A DNA stretch of 64,000 nt from Alphaproteobacteria bacterium (GCA_023898745.1 CP060237.1:1-64000); one strand, 5' to 3'. Shown: positions 34,171 to 43,163, counted from the stretch's first letter. Numbers and translations are program-made. The notes: generated from the letters alone by a model not told the origin.

Positions 34171-34997
34171 TATTTCTTCCCTCTATGTCTTAAAATCATT
34201 TTTTGTGTCCTTTTATTATGTCGCGTTTTCTTGCCTTTTGTCAATTTACCCCAAGGAGAAACAGGGTGTCTGCCACCACCTGTCTTACCTTCACCACCAC
34301 CATGAGGGTGATCAACTGGGTTCATCGCCACACCACGAACAGAAGGTCTTTTACCCTTCCAGCGGCTTCTTCCGGCTTTTCCAACTTGCGTGTTTTTGTG
34401 ATCTGGGTTTGAAAGAGTTCCTATCGTTGCAAAACACTCTAAATTTACAAAACGCATCTCTCCAGATTTTAATTTGATTGTTGCGTTCGTAGAATCTTTC
34501 GCCATGAGCGTTGCATAAACACCTGCTGATCTTGCAACCTGACCACCTTTTCCAATCTTAAGTTCAATGTTATGAATATTGAGACCAACTGGAATTTCGC
34601 GAAGTGGCATAGCACAACCAACATTTGGGTCCACTTTCTTAGAAGAGGCTATAATTTTATCACCTACATTTAAAGAATGTGGCGCTAAAATGTAACGCAC
34701 TTCTTTATTTGAGTATTCAACAAGCGCAATATAACATGTGCGGTTAGGATCATACTCAATTTTCGTAATCACGCCTTCAATGTCACGTACATCTCTTTTA
34801 AAATCGATAATACGATAAAGACGCTTATGACCTCCACCAAGATGCCTTGATGTAATACGACCTGCGTTGTTGCGTCCCTTTGCTCTATGATGATACTCTG
34901 TCAGTGCTCTATGCGGCCTGTCTTTTGACAACCCAGAACGATCTGTATAAATATAACTCCTTGATCCAGGAGTTATTGGTTTACTATACTTGAGCAT
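34170..34997 (-). CDS. rplB: Large ribosomal subunit protein uL2
   Basis: About 275 aa, needed for subunit association. GRNNAGRITSRHLGGGHKR in the N-terminal part and the active-site-proximal NPVDHPHGGGEGKTGGGRH are intact. ATG 34997 (MLKYSKPITPGSR) is chosen because it matches the family start. A frame nine codons longer reads into rplW. The chosen start overlaps the rplW end by 14 bp. Confidence 0.98.
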   Translation of the reverse strand: MLKYSKPITPGSRSYIYTDRSGLSKDRPHRALTEYHHRAKGRNNAGRITSRHLGGGHKRLYRIIDFKRDVRDIEGVITKIEYDPNRTCYIALVEYSNKEVRYILAPHSLNVGDKIIASSKKVDPNVGCAMPLREIPVGLNIHNIELKIGKGGQVARSAGVYATLMAKDSTNATIKLKSGEMRFVNLECFATIGTLSNPDHKNTQVGKAGRSRWKGKRPSVRGVAMNPVDHPHGGGEGKTGGGRHPVSPWGKLTKGKKTRHNKRTQKMILRHRGKK

Positions 34998-35316
34998 TTT
35001 CACCCTCCTTCTTGAAGAGATCAAGCTCGATTCTTGAACCCTTTTCTAGCATTACATATGCTTTTTTGAAATCTGATCTCTTACCTTTTCTTTGTTTGAA
35101 AAATTTTACCTTTCCGCTTTGATTTAAAGTGTTTACAGATTTCACTTTTACATCGTAAATATTCTCAACAACACGCTTAATTTGATCTTTCGTTGACTTT
35201 GGATCAACGCGAAAAACTAAAACTTGCTCTGAATTCTTATCAACATCATAGATTCCAGCGTCTTTTAACGCCTTTTCTGTGATCATAACTTTTTTTAGAA
35301 TATGTGTATTAATCAT
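34984..35316 (-). CDS. rplW: Large ribosomal subunit protein uL23
   Basis: A 110-aa exit-site protein that docks trigger factor and SRP. VMITEKALKDAG and FRVDPKSTKDQIKRVVENI are typical; a basic loop KFFKQRKGKRSDFKKAYV follows. Confidence 0.97.
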   Translation of the reverse strand: MINTHILKKVMITEKALKDAGIYDVDKNSEQVLVFRVDPKSTKDQIKRVVENIYDVKVKSVNTLNQSGKVKFFKQRKGKRSDFKKAYVMLEKGSRIELDLFKKEGENAQV

Positions 35317-35941
35317 CTGAACTAAGCCTCTTCTCTACTTTGCTGAGCGCATCTTTGGAAAAGATCAACGCATCATGATTCAAAATATCATAAACGTTAA
35401 GTCCTATAACTGGAAGAACGTCAACGCCGATGCAATTTCTTGACCCTAAAACCAAGTTATCGTTTTGCTCATCTACAAATAAAACTTTATTAGATGGCGT
35501 TAGAGCTTTCAAATTTTGCTCAAGCTCTTTTGTTTTAAACGAACCTAGTTGCAAACTTTCCACTACACTCAAGTTATCGTTTTGTAGTTTGTATGCAATG
35601 GCATGCAAAAGACCCAAACGACGCACTTTCTTTTGTAGGCTAAAGGAATGATCGCGCATCTGCGGACCAAAAATAATCGCTCCACCTCTCATGTGTGGTG
35701 CACGCCTTCCACCTTGACGAGCGCGGCCTGTTCCTTTTTGTCGGAATAATTTCTTTCCGCTACCACGAACCTCAGCTTCTTCTTTTGTCTCGTGTGTTCC
35801 AGCTCTTCTTTTTGCAAGCTGCCATCTTACAACACGCGCCAAAATATCATCTCTTACTTTAAGAGATTTTAGGTCTTTCAAAAATGACACTTTCGAAAGA
35901 TCTATAGAATTCCATTCTGTTTTCTTCTTTGCTACAGTCAT
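35309..35941 (-). CDS. rplD: Large ribosomal subunit protein uL4
   Basis: A 210-aa tunnel protein. The long basic loop is clear: RGSGKKLFRQKGTGRARQG followed by RAPHMRGGAIIFGP. In E. coli uL4 also autoregulates the S10 operon; I see no evidence for that leader here. Confidence 0.98.
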   Translation of the reverse strand: MTVAKKKTEWNSIDLSKVSFLKDLKSLKVRDDILARVVRWQLAKRRAGTHETKEEAEVRGSGKKLFRQKGTGRARQGGRRAPHMRGGAIIFGPQMRDHSFSLQKKVRRLGLLHAIAYKLQNDNLSVVESLQLGSFKTKELEQNLKALTPSNKVLFVDEQNDNLVLGSRNCIGVDVLPVIGLNVYDILNHDALIFSKDALSKVEKRLSSDD

Positions 35942-35942
35942 T

Positions 35943-36554
35943 TTACACCCCTGCTCTCTTAATCATTACAGAGCCATTTCTCGGGCCAGGCACTGCGCCA
36001 CCTACAACAATCACATTATTCTCCGTATCAATTTCAATGATCTTCAAGTTGCGAATTGTGCGATATGCATCTCCATAATGCCCTGCCATTTTTTTGCCTT
36101 TAAAGACTTTTCCTGGATCTTGACATTGACCTGTTGAACCGTGTGCTCTATGTGAAATAGACACACCATGAGATGCGCGCATACCATGGAAGTTATGACG
36201 CTTCATAACACCAGAAAATCCGCGACCTTTTGTTTTCGCTCTAACATCGATTACAGCCACATCTTTAAATGCATCTGCCTGAATCTTTTGCCCAATTTCG
36301 TATTGGCTTACGTCATCACAAAAGAATTCTTTCATTGTTTGAACTATTGGTAATTTATTTTTCTTGAGAAAGCCGATCTGCGGTTTATTTACACGCGTTT
36401 CTTTTGTTTCTCCAACTCCTAGAACAAGTTTGTTATCTTTCTTTTCTAGGACAAAGTGATCATCTATCTTCAATAGAGTCACGGGTATGTGCCGCCCATT
36501 TTCATCAAACTTCTGGGACATTCCAAGCTTTTTGGCCATCAACCCTTTCAACAT
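35943..36554 (-). CDS. rplC: Large ribosomal subunit protein uL3
   Basis: A 203-aa protein. The blocks GLMAKKLGMSQKF, KGRGFSGVMKRHNFHGMRAS and the loop SHRAHGSTGQCQDPGKVFKG are characteristic. It directly follows rpsJ. Confidence 0.98.
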   Translation of the reverse strand: MLKGLMAKKLGMSQKFDENGRHIPVTLLKIDDHFVLEKKDNKLVLGVGETKETRVNKPQIGFLKKNKLPIVQTMKEFFCDDVSQYEIGQKIQADAFKDVAVIDVRAKTKGRGFSGVMKRHNFHGMRASHGVSISHRAHGSTGQCQDPGKVFKGKKMAGHYGDAYRTIRNLKIIEIDTENNVIVVGGAVPGPRNGSVMIKRAGV

Positions 36555-36557
36555 TGT

Positions 36558-36881
36558 TTATGCTCCTTTTTTATCTAATGCTATTTTTACATTTACACCA
36601 GAAGGCAGTTGCATTTTTGTCAAACTGTCCATGACTTGCATATCCGTTGCATCAATCTTTAATAATCTCTTATGCGTGCGGACTTCAAATTGCTCTCTGG
36701 ATTTTTTATCAATATGCGGAGAACGGTTAACCGTATATCTCCGAATACGTGTTGGCAAAGAAATTGGGCCTACAATTGTACCACCCGCTCTTTTTGCCGT
36801 GCTCACAATTTCCTTGATGGAATGATCTAACATTTTATGATCATATGCTCTCAACGAAATTTTGATCGCCGATTTTGCCAT
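36558..36881 (-). CDS. rpsJ: Small ribosomal subunit protein uS10
   Basis: A 107-aa protein that also binds NusB in antitermination. ISLRAYDHKMLDHSIKEIV and GPISLPTRIRRYTVNRSPH are diagnostic. It is the first gene of the 14-kb cluster; the str-operon genes (rpsL, rpsG, fusA, tuf) that often precede it are absent here. Confidence 0.99.
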   Translation of the reverse strand: MAKSAIKISLRAYDHKMLDHSIKEIVSTAKRAGGTIVGPISLPTRIRRYTVNRSPHIDKKSREQFEVRTHKRLLKIDATDMQVMDSLTKMQLPSGVNVKIALDKKGA

Positions 36882-36915
36882 TAATACTTTCTCAATCTAT
36901 ACCAATATAGTTTAT

Positions 36916-36942
36916 GTTATAACATCCATATTGCGATCACAA
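36916..36942 (-). promoter_or_regulatory. Possible promoter of the ribosomal protein cluster
   Basis: On the minus strand TTGTGA and TATAAC are separated by 15 bp, about 35 bp upstream of the rpsJ start. The spacing is short, so this is tentative. No S10-type leader hairpin is evident. Confidence 0.3.
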
Positions 36943-37054
36943 GAAATTTTATAGAAAAATTTTATATACAATAACAGTCTTTCGCACATTTGATTTACGC
37001 ACTTAAAACCCGTAAAATTCATAGGAATTAGCTCTTTATTTGATTCAAAACGCT

Positions 37055-37375
37055 ATGCCTTTTACTGCTTTTTACCTCTATTCAGACCCCCCTACCTCCG
37101 CAGCACTCTCCCCAACGAGCTCTCAAAGATCCATCTCTTTAGTCCGCCCCTCCATTAGTCTATCGAAAAACAAACGCCCTTCTATTGGATCAATTCTTTT
37201 CAGTCTAACTTTTACCACTACTGTGTTTATTACAGCGCATGTGATGCTATCTGAACTTGATGATAGCGTTATGTTTGCAAAGTTCTGGAATGTTATAGCA
37301 TTTTTGTATGTTGTTAACAGAATCGCAACTCAAAACTATCTGGATCCTCTAACATATTTCATGTTATATGAATAA
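37055..37375 (+). CDS. Hypothetical small membrane protein
   Basis: A 106-aa ORF from ATG 37055 (a TTG five codons earlier also opens the frame). Residues 1-45 are Ser/Pro/Arg-rich. Two hydrophobic segments follow (about 46-66 and 77-97), separated by a short acidic loop. No family recognised. It stands alone on the plus strand between the S10 cluster and two minus-strand tRNA genes. The coding case rests on length and the membrane pattern only. Confidence 0.45.
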   Translation: MPFTAFYLYSDPPTSAALSPTSSQRSISLVRPSISLSKNKRPSIGSILFSLTFTTTVFITAHVMLSELDDSVMFAKFWNVIAFLYVVNRIATQNYLDPLTYFMLYE

Positions 37376-37380
37376 AAAAG

Positions 37381-37458
37381 TGGGGCGAGTGACCGGAATT
37401 GAACCGGCGACCTCTAGAACCACAACCTAGCGCTCTAACCAACTGAGCTACACTCGCC
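37381..37458 (-). tRNA. tRNA-His (GTG)
   Basis: A 78-nt cloverleaf on the minus strand with anticodon GTG. The 7-bp acceptor stem GCGAGTG/CACTCGC is extended by the His-specific G-1 facing C73. TTCAATT is the T loop. CCA is encoded, and a run of six T follows the 3' end within two bases, which may serve as termination. Confidence 0.97.
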
Positions 37459-37489
37459 ATACAGAATATGGTGACGCCACCATAAAAAA

Positions 37490-37565
37490 TGGCTCCTTGA
37501 GCAGGACTCGAACCTGCGACCTACTGGTTAACAGCCAGTTGCTCTACCGACTGAGCTATCAAGGA
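37490..37565 (-). tRNA. tRNA-Asn (GTT)
   Basis: A 76-nt cloverleaf on the minus strand, anticodon GTT in a CTGTTAA loop closed by ACTGG/CCAGT. The acceptor stem is TCCTTGA/TCAAGGA. The 3' GCCA is encoded. It lies 31 bp upstream of tRNA-His, so the two are probably cotranscribed. Confidence 0.97.
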
Positions 37566-37599
37566 ACTAATTCATTTTAGTGTTTTTTTGGTTAAGGTT

Positions 37600-37995
37600 T
37601 CAAGAGGGTCTTTTGTTTTTAAAAAAATCTTTTAATAAAGCGCTGCATTTTTCTTCACAAAATCCACCATAATACGCGATATTTTTATCCACAACACTTT
37701 TGTCATTATAAGCTCCAAAGTACACTTTTTTCACACCGGATAATGAAATGGCAGCTTTGCACATTTCACATGGCTCCAGCGTCACGTATAAAACTGCATC
37801 CTTAAGTTTTGCGCCTAATTTTTCTTGCCCTTCTTTCAAAACACGCATCTCTGCATGCTCTAATGGATCTCGACCATTTACATGGTGAGAAATAATCCGA
37901 CCGTGATAAACAAGGAGCGCTGCAATAGGCACAGCTTCTTTATCTAGCGCACTTTCTTTTATATGTTGAATTAGGAAATCAAAATATTCTTTCAT
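37600..37995 (-). CDS. tadA: tRNA-specific adenosine deaminase
   Basis: Deaminates A34 to inosine in tRNA-Arg(ACG). The cytidine-deaminase fold shows HAEMRVL (zinc His and catalytic Glu) and PCEMCKAAI (two zinc Cys), followed by VYFGAYNDK. The frame stays open to 38055, but the first 20 codons of that longer version are read from a palindromic repeat (38007-38075). ATG 37995 (MKEYFDFLIQ) matches the family start. The protein is 131 aa, slightly short. Confidence 0.93.
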   Translation of the reverse strand: MKEYFDFLIQHIKESALDKEAVPIAALLVYHGRIISHHVNGRDPLEHAEMRVLKEGQEKLGAKLKDAVLYVTLEPCEMCKAAISLSGVKKVYFGAYNDKSVVDKNIAYYGGFCEEKCSALLKDFFKNKRPS

Positions 37996-38006
37996 AGGAG
38001 ATGTCT

Positions 38007-38075
38007 CGTCATAACAAGGAGTGAAATGACGTGACGCTCCAGAATGGATGACCACGCTCCGCTCGCCATGATAAC
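38007..38075. repeat. Composite palindromic repeat, copy 2 (diverged)
   Basis: Starts CGTCATAACAAGGAG and ends GCTCGCCATGATAAC, matching the outer flanks of the other copies in inverse orientation. It lies just upstream of tadA and creates a spurious N-terminal extension of that ORF. Confidence 0.6.
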
Positions 38076-38096
38076 ATTTCAGTGATAAGCAAGAAC

Positions 38097-38366
38097 CTAA
38101 AGAGATTCTTTAGCAACTTTCGTTCCTGATTTTTTCATATACAGATAATCCACCAAATCTTTAACGGTTTTAAAGTCTAGCGCATCCTCCATTGGAATAT
38201 CAAGATCAAACTCTTCTTCGCATTCCATAAGCAACTCTGCAAATGTAAGGCTTTCCAATATAATATCTGAATTAAATTGTGATTTCTCTGTAATAGAATC
38301 TTTTTCGAGTTCAGCAGCGCTTGCGATCATATTGATCACCTTTGATTTAATAGAAGCTCTCGACAC
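38097..38366 (-). CDS. Acyl carrier protein
   Basis: An 89-aa ACP-type protein. The phosphopantetheine site appears as ILESLTFAELL, with the modifiable Ser in an ESL context (DSL in most ACPs), followed by the acidic EEEFDLDIP helix III region. It starts with GTG 38366; the first internal ATG would remove helix I. It lies between gyrA and tadA with no fatty-acid synthesis neighbours, so it may be a dedicated carrier rather than the housekeeping AcpP. Confidence 0.85.
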   Translation of the reverse strand: MSRASIKSKVINMIASAAELEKDSITEKSQFNSDIILESLTFAELLMECEEEFDLDIPMEDALDFKTVKDLVDYLYMKKSGTKVAKESL

Positions 38367-38428
38367 CGGTGTTTGTTTTTCTTTTAACTCACCTTATGCT
38401 AACAAATTTTACCAAAGTCCGCAAAGCT

Positions 38429-41074
38429 TTATTCTTCAGAGCTTTCAACTTCCTCAGAATCGGCATCCTCATCGATAGACACCTTGGTAAAACCAACAAC
38501 TTTTTCACCCTTCGCCATTCTTAAAACAATCACACCTTGCGTTCTACGACCCACAATGCGAATTTCATCGATGGATGTGCGAATCAAACGCCCCGTGTCT
38601 GTAATAAGAATAATTTCTTCATGCAGCTTTACGCTCGCAGCGCCTACAAGTTCTCCATTTTTTGCGCTGAGCAAAATAGCTTTTGAACCAACGCCACCTC
38701 TGTGTGTTGTGCGATATTCAAACGAAGAGGATCTCTTTCCATAACCATTACTTGTAATCGTTAGGATCATTTGCTCTTTTTCTTCCAGCTCTTTAAACCT
38801 TAAGGGCTCTAAATGTCTGTCCGCAAACAATCCGCCTTCATCTTCTTGTCCACGAGCTTGCTTGAAATATGCCGCACGCTCATCCACGTCCAGATTAAAA
38901 CTATCAAGAATTTCTACAGATACTACCTCGTCATCCGCTCCTACCTTAATGCCTCGCACACCCGTAGAAGAACGACTTTGGAATATACGCACTTTCGTTG
39001 CATTAAATCTCACATACATACCTTTGCGTGTCACTAAGAAAATATCTTGCTCATCACGACATTCTTTAACAGAAACAAGTTTTTCTCCGTCCTCTAAAAG
39101 GATTGCTCTTTTTCCAGAGGATGGAATGTATTCAAATGCCTGGATACTATTTCTACGCACCGAACCTTTTGAAGTTACAAATGCAAGAGACATATCTTTA
39201 TTTTCTTCGCTTAACTCCAAGATTGCGGAAATCTTTTCTGTTGATTGTAATGGCAACAGATTCACCAAAGCGCGACCTTTAGATTGTGGATTGCCTTGAG
39301 GTAATTGATAAACCGGCAAACGATATACTTTTCCAAATGAACTGAAGAACAATAATTGCGAATGCGTATTCGCAATGAAGATATCACTAATGATATCATC
39401 TTCCTTCATGCTCATGCCCTTTTTGCCTTTTCCGCCTCTTGCTTGCGCACGATAGGTTGAAGTTGGAACGCGCTTAACATAACCACTCAAACTCACAGTT
39501 ACAACCATATCCTCTTTTGGAATCAAGTCTATAACGTTGAACTCTGCTTCATCTTGCTCAATAAGCGTTTTTCTTGGTGAAGGGTATGTATCTTTAATAT
39601 ACTTCCATTCATCGATCATTATATTATCAACGCGTTGTTTTGAGGAAAGAATATCAATATAATCACGGATATCTTCTGTCACTTGCATCAACTCATCTTT
39701 AATGTCTTTTTGCTCCATCGCAGTCAATCTGTGAAGTCTTAACTCCAAAATTGCAACCGCTTGACGCTCTGTTAGATGATGTGCATTTTCCATAGGTTCG
39801 TGTAAAACCTCCAAATAAGGTGTGATTTGATCCACATCAAATTTATGGCTCATTAATTCAACCAAAGCCTCTTTCTTATCTTTTGCCCTCTTGATCATTT
39901 CGATAACTTTATCAAGATTCGTTAACGCCATTACGAAACCAATTAACAAATGTGCACGAGCGCGAGCTTTCTCTAAGAAAAATCTTGTTCTTCTAACAAT
40001 CACATCTCTTCTAAAATCAATAAAATGCACCAAACAATCTTTCAAAGAAAGCGCTTGCGGCTTGCCTTTTACAAGAGCCAATACGTTGGAACTAAAGTTC
40101 ACTTGCATCTGTGTAAACTTATAGAGGTGATTCAGAAGAATTTGCGCATTTGCATCCCTCTTTACCTCTATAACAACTCGCATACCATGTCTATCTGATT
40201 CGTCTCTGATCTCGCTAATGCCTTCAATCTCTTTATCACGCACCATTTCAGCAATACGCTCAACCAAACGCGCTTTGTTAATTTGATAGGGAATTTCCGT
40301 AATGATAATACTCTCTTTATCACCTTTGCCTGTTTCAATTTCTGTTTTTGCCCGCAACGTAATGCTGCCTTTACCTGTACTGAATGCATCATAAATACCA
40401 CGCGTGCCAATAATCGTACCACCTGTTGGAAAGTCTGGCCCTTTTACAATTTGCATCAAATCGCGAATTGTTAGCTCTGGATTGCCAAGCAAAGCCTCGC
40501 AAGCATCTAGCAACTCTCCCAGGTTGTGTGGAGGAATGTTTGTGGCCATACCAACAGCAATACCACCCGCACCATTTGCCAAAATATTCGGAAAACGCGC
40601 CGGCAAAACCGTCGGCTCCATCAGAGAGTTATCGTAGTTTTCCGTAAAAGCAACTGTATTTTTGTCGATATCCAGTAACAATTCTTGCGTAACTTTTTCA
40701 AGTCTTGCTTCTGTATAACGCTCTGCCGCAGGAGGATCTCCGTCTACCGAACCAAAGTTACCTTGACCGTCAATCAGCGTTGTTCGCAAACTGAAATCTT
40801 GAGCCATACGCGCCATTGCATCATAAATTGCTGCGTTTCCGTGAGGGTGATATTTTGCCATCACTTCACCCGTAATACGCGCTGATTTTCTGTGTGGCTT
40901 TGTATGATCCCAGCCATTATCCTTCATCGCAAACAGGATGCGCCTGTGAACTGGTTTTAAACCATCTCGCACATCTGGCAATGCACGCGCTACAATCACA
41001 CTCATCGCATAATCCAAATACGACCGCTGCATCTCCTCTTCTAAGGGGATTTTTTTGATTTCTTCGTTTGACAT
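38429..41074 (-). CDS. gyrA: DNA gyrase subunit A
   Basis: An 881-aa topoisomerase II subunit that cuts and rejoins DNA. The catalytic Tyr is Y120 in the AERYTEARL block. The GyrA box QARGGKGKKG in the C-terminal domain separates it from ParC, and the C-terminal beta-pinwheel repeats follow. The quinolone-determining segment reads HPHGNAAIYD, so the residue equivalent to E. coli Ser83 is Ala81 and Asp82 is Asn80. The C-terminus is acidic. Confidence 0.98.
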   Translation of the reverse strand: MSNEEIKKIPLEEEMQRSYLDYAMSVIVARALPDVRDGLKPVHRRILFAMKDNGWDHTKPHRKSARITGEVMAKYHPHGNAAIYDAMARMAQDFSLRTTLIDGQGNFGSVDGDPPAAERYTEARLEKVTQELLLDIDKNTVAFTENYDNSLMEPTVLPARFPNILANGAGGIAVGMATNIPPHNLGELLDACEALLGNPELTIRDLMQIVKGPDFPTGGTIIGTRGIYDAFSTGKGSITLRAKTEIETGKGDKESIIITEIPYQINKARLVERIAEMVRDKEIEGISEIRDESDRHGMRVVIEVKRDANAQILLNHLYKFTQMQVNFSSNVLALVKGKPQALSLKDCLVHFIDFRRDVIVRRTRFFLEKARARAHLLIGFVMALTNLDKVIEMIKRAKDKKEALVELMSHKFDVDQITPYLEVLHEPMENAHHLTERQAVAILELRLHRLTAMEQKDIKDELMQVTEDIRDYIDILSSKQRVDNIMIDEWKYIKDTYPSPRKTLIEQDEAEFNVIDLIPKEDMVVTVSLSGYVKRVPTSTYRAQARGGKGKKGMSMKEDDIISDIFIANTHSQLLFFSSFGKVYRLPVYQLPQGNPQSKGRALVNLLPLQSTEKISAILELSEENKDMSLAFVTSKGSVRRNSIQAFEYIPSSGKRAILLEDGEKLVSVKECRDEQDIFLVTRKGMYVRFNATKVRIFQSRSSTGVRGIKVGADDEVVSVEILDSFNLDVDERAAYFKQARGQEDEGGLFADRHLEPLRFKELEEKEQMILTITSNGYGKRSSSFEYRTTHRGGVGSKAILLSAKNGELVGAASVKLHEEIILITDTGRLIRTSIDEIRIVGRRTQGVIVLRMAKGEKVVGFTKVSIDEDADSEEVESSEE

Positions 41075-41143
41075 TATATTTTAAATTTAGATATTAAGGC
41101 GTTATTTCGCATTGTAGCACAAATTTTCAAGAGGTTGAATTAT

Positions 41144-41172
41144 TTGACAAATTCACTTTAAAGTATTAGCCT
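41144..41172 (+). promoter_or_regulatory. Promoter candidate for the 41.2-kb ORF (and possibly mdh-trmB)
   Basis: A perfect -35 TTGACA is followed after 17 bp by TAGCCT, a poor -10. It lies 30 bp upstream of the ORF at 41202. Confidence 0.4.
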
Positions 41173-41201
41173 CAATCATAGAGTTTAATTGTTAATAAGA
41201 C

Positions 41202-41534
41202 ATGTTTTTTACAATTTTTTCTTCCACAGTAGAAGTTCCTATCTGGGATACAACGTTCAACAAGTCATTCCCAGTTCATATGAGCCCCTTATCTTCAAAG
41301 GCTTTGCACCTTCCTCAATCTCAAAGATCGGCATTTATCCAACTCACATATGATATTGACCTATCTGAATCTATTGTGTCATTTTTACAAAAGCGCGAAT
41401 GTGCATTAGATTATATTGGGAGCGCTGAAATTAAGCTTAGATTTTCAGGAGACAAAGTCGAGCCTACTGCTCAAGTAAACCATAATGAGCTTCAAAAATT
41501 ATTAAAAAAATTTCAAGAAAGATACCCCGTCTAA
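41202..41534 (+). CDS. Hypothetical protein, 110 aa
   Basis: No recognised family. The small soluble protein has a Ser/Pro-rich N-terminal half and a charged, helical C-terminal end (LQKLLKKFQERYP). There is no signal peptide. A consensus -35 lies upstream and mdh begins 72 bp downstream on the same strand. It is probably real because the frame is long for this AT-rich sequence and is placed sensibly between divergent gyrA and mdh. Confidence 0.5.
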   Translation: MFFTIFSSTVEVPIWDTTFNKSFPVHMSPLSSKALHLPQSQRSAFIQLTYDIDLSESIVSFLQKRECALDYIGSAEIKLRFSGDKVEPTAQVNHNELQKLLKKFQERYPV

Positions 41535-41606
41535 AGGACTGGCTTCTCTTGCAAAGCATATAAAAATCATGCACTCTAACTTCATAAATGATAGAAGATC
41601 ACAGTT

Positions 41607-42575
41607 ATGATTAAAGTATCAATTATTGGGGCAAACCCACTTGGCACAACGTTAGCGTTTTGCTTAGCCCAAAAAACAATTTATGATTTGTGCCTTGTTG
41701 ATACAAAATCTTATCAAGATGCAGAAAAAAAAGCTCTTGATATTATGCAAAGCCTTGCTATCAAAAACCAACCTATTACCTGCCCTGTTAAAGGTGCTTT
41801 ACACATGGAAGAAATCAAGCACTCTGATGTTGTGATTATAACTGAAGGCGCAAACTATGCAGGTAAAAAACATTCCGATCTTTTATTCCAAAATAGCGGG
41901 GTGATTGAAGAAATTGCAAAAGATGTAAAAAAATACGCTCCTGACGCATTTGTTATTATTGCAACCAACCCTGTCGATACGATGGTGTGGCATTTCCAAA
42001 AAAGCGCTTCGCTACCTGAGCATCGCGTTGTCGGAATGTCTGGCGTATTAAATACTAATCGCTTTAGATACGCTCTATCCAAAGCATTAAATGTAAATAT
42101 TAATGATATTCAAACTCTAGTTATTGGATCACATAACCATGATATGATCCCTCTTATTGAGCATACATTTATTCAGGGCATTTCATTTGTGGAGTATGCG
42201 CAAAGAAACGATATCGCAATTGAAGATATAGAAGTGATGATACAGGGTGTAAAAAATGCCCATCAAACTATGATTTATGAAGATCAGGATTTACCCGCTT
42301 ATTTTGGCGCGACAGAAAGTGTGATTAAAATTTTAGAAAGTTATATCTTTAATCAAAAACAAGTCCTATCCTGCTGCGTGAATCTTAATATGGCAGAACC
42401 TGAGAATGATATCTGCATCAACCTCCCTTCTATCATTGGAGAAAATGGCGTAGAAGAAATATTAATGCCCGAACTATCTGAAGAAGATGAAGAAAAGTTT
42501 CGTGAAACCATCAAAATACTTCTTAAACAAAATGTCACAATCTCATTTTCAAAAGCACCGTCTCGCGTTGCATAG
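41607..42575 (+). CDS. Malate/lactate dehydrogenase family protein, diverged active site
   Basis: A 322-aa Rossmann-fold protein of the LDH/MDH family, closest in layout to alphaproteobacterial Mdh (KYAPDAFVIIATNPVDTMVW, VVGMSGVL, GVPxxIGxxGVE-like end). The catalytic His is kept (H176 in GSHNHDM), as is the substrate Arg (R152 in NRFR). The His-partner Asp is Asn149 (VLNTNRFR), the mobile-loop Arg cluster (usually PRKPGMSR) is replaced by ANYAGKKHS, and the NAD motif is GANPLG. It could be a weak or altered-specificity enzyme, or a non-catalytic relative. trmB starts 3 bp after its stop. Confidence 0.85.
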   Translation: MIKVSIIGANPLGTTLAFCLAQKTIYDLCLVDTKSYQDAEKKALDIMQSLAIKNQPITCPVKGALHMEEIKHSDVVIITEGANYAGKKHSDLLFQNSGVIEEIAKDVKKYAPDAFVIIATNPVDTMVWHFQKSASLPEHRVVGMSGVLNTNRFRYALSKALNVNINDIQTLVIGSHNHDMIPLIEHTFIQGISFVEYAQRNDIAIEDIEVMIQGVKNAHQTMIYEDQDLPAYFGATESVIKILESYIFNQKQVLSCCVNLNMAEPENDICINLPSIIGENGVEEILMPELSEEDEEKFRETIKILLKQNVTISFSKAPSRVA

Positions 42576-42578
42576 CAG

Positions 42579-43151
42579 ATGAAATCTTTTTATGGGCGCA
42601 GGAAAGGCCACTCTCTAAGCAGCTTTCAGGAGAAGCTTTTGAAAGAACGACTCCCCAAAATGGAAATTGGCGCTTTTGATACAGCTAAAGTTTATCATCT
42701 TGAGATTGGATTTGGTGCGGGTGAGTTTTTAAATCACATATCTGTAGAACATCCCGATATTCAATTTATTGGATGTGAGCCATTTATCAATGGCGTTGTA
42801 TCTTTTTTGCAAAAAAATGTGTCGACTAATGTCTGGCTCACAACAGAAAGTATCCATGATGTTATTGGGAATATTCCAGACAAAGCTCTTGATATTGCTT
42901 ACATCTTATTTCCAGACCCTTGGCCTAAGGCGCGTCATCATAAACGCCGCCTCATTCAAAAACCGTTTTTAGATAAACTTATTAAAAAAACTAAAAAATA
43001 TATTTATGCCGCCACAGATCATCCGGAATATGCAGAAACTATTTCTGAATTAGGGTTTGTGCAAATTGATAAACCGGATTTTTTGGTCACTACAAAATAT
43101 ATGGCAAAAGAAAAGGCTGGGAAACCTCAATATTTTGTTTTAAAACTCTGA
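42579..43151 (+). CDS. trmB: tRNA (guanine-N7-)-methyltransferase
   Basis: Methylates G46 of tRNA using SAM. The 190-aa protein shows motif I LEIGFGAGEFL, the diagnostic ILFPDPWPKARHHKRRL and TDHPEYAE. It is 3 bp downstream of the mdh-like gene and probably cotranscribed. A composite palindromic repeat follows 12 bp after the stop. Confidence 0.96.
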   Translation: MKSFYGRRKGHSLSSFQEKLLKERLPKMEIGAFDTAKVYHLEIGFGAGEFLNHISVEHPDIQFIGCEPFINGVVSFLQKNVSTNVWLTTESIHDVIGNIPDKALDIAYILFPDPWPKARHHKRRLIQKPFLDKLIKKTKKYIYAATDHPEYAETISELGFVQIDKPDFLVTTKYMAKEKAGKPQYFVLKL

Positions 43152-43163
43152 CGCAGGCATATG

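Noticed and set aside
37040..37054. TTG start for the small membrane protein
   Set aside because: ATG five codons later is the more usual start and no ribosome binding site favours the TTG.
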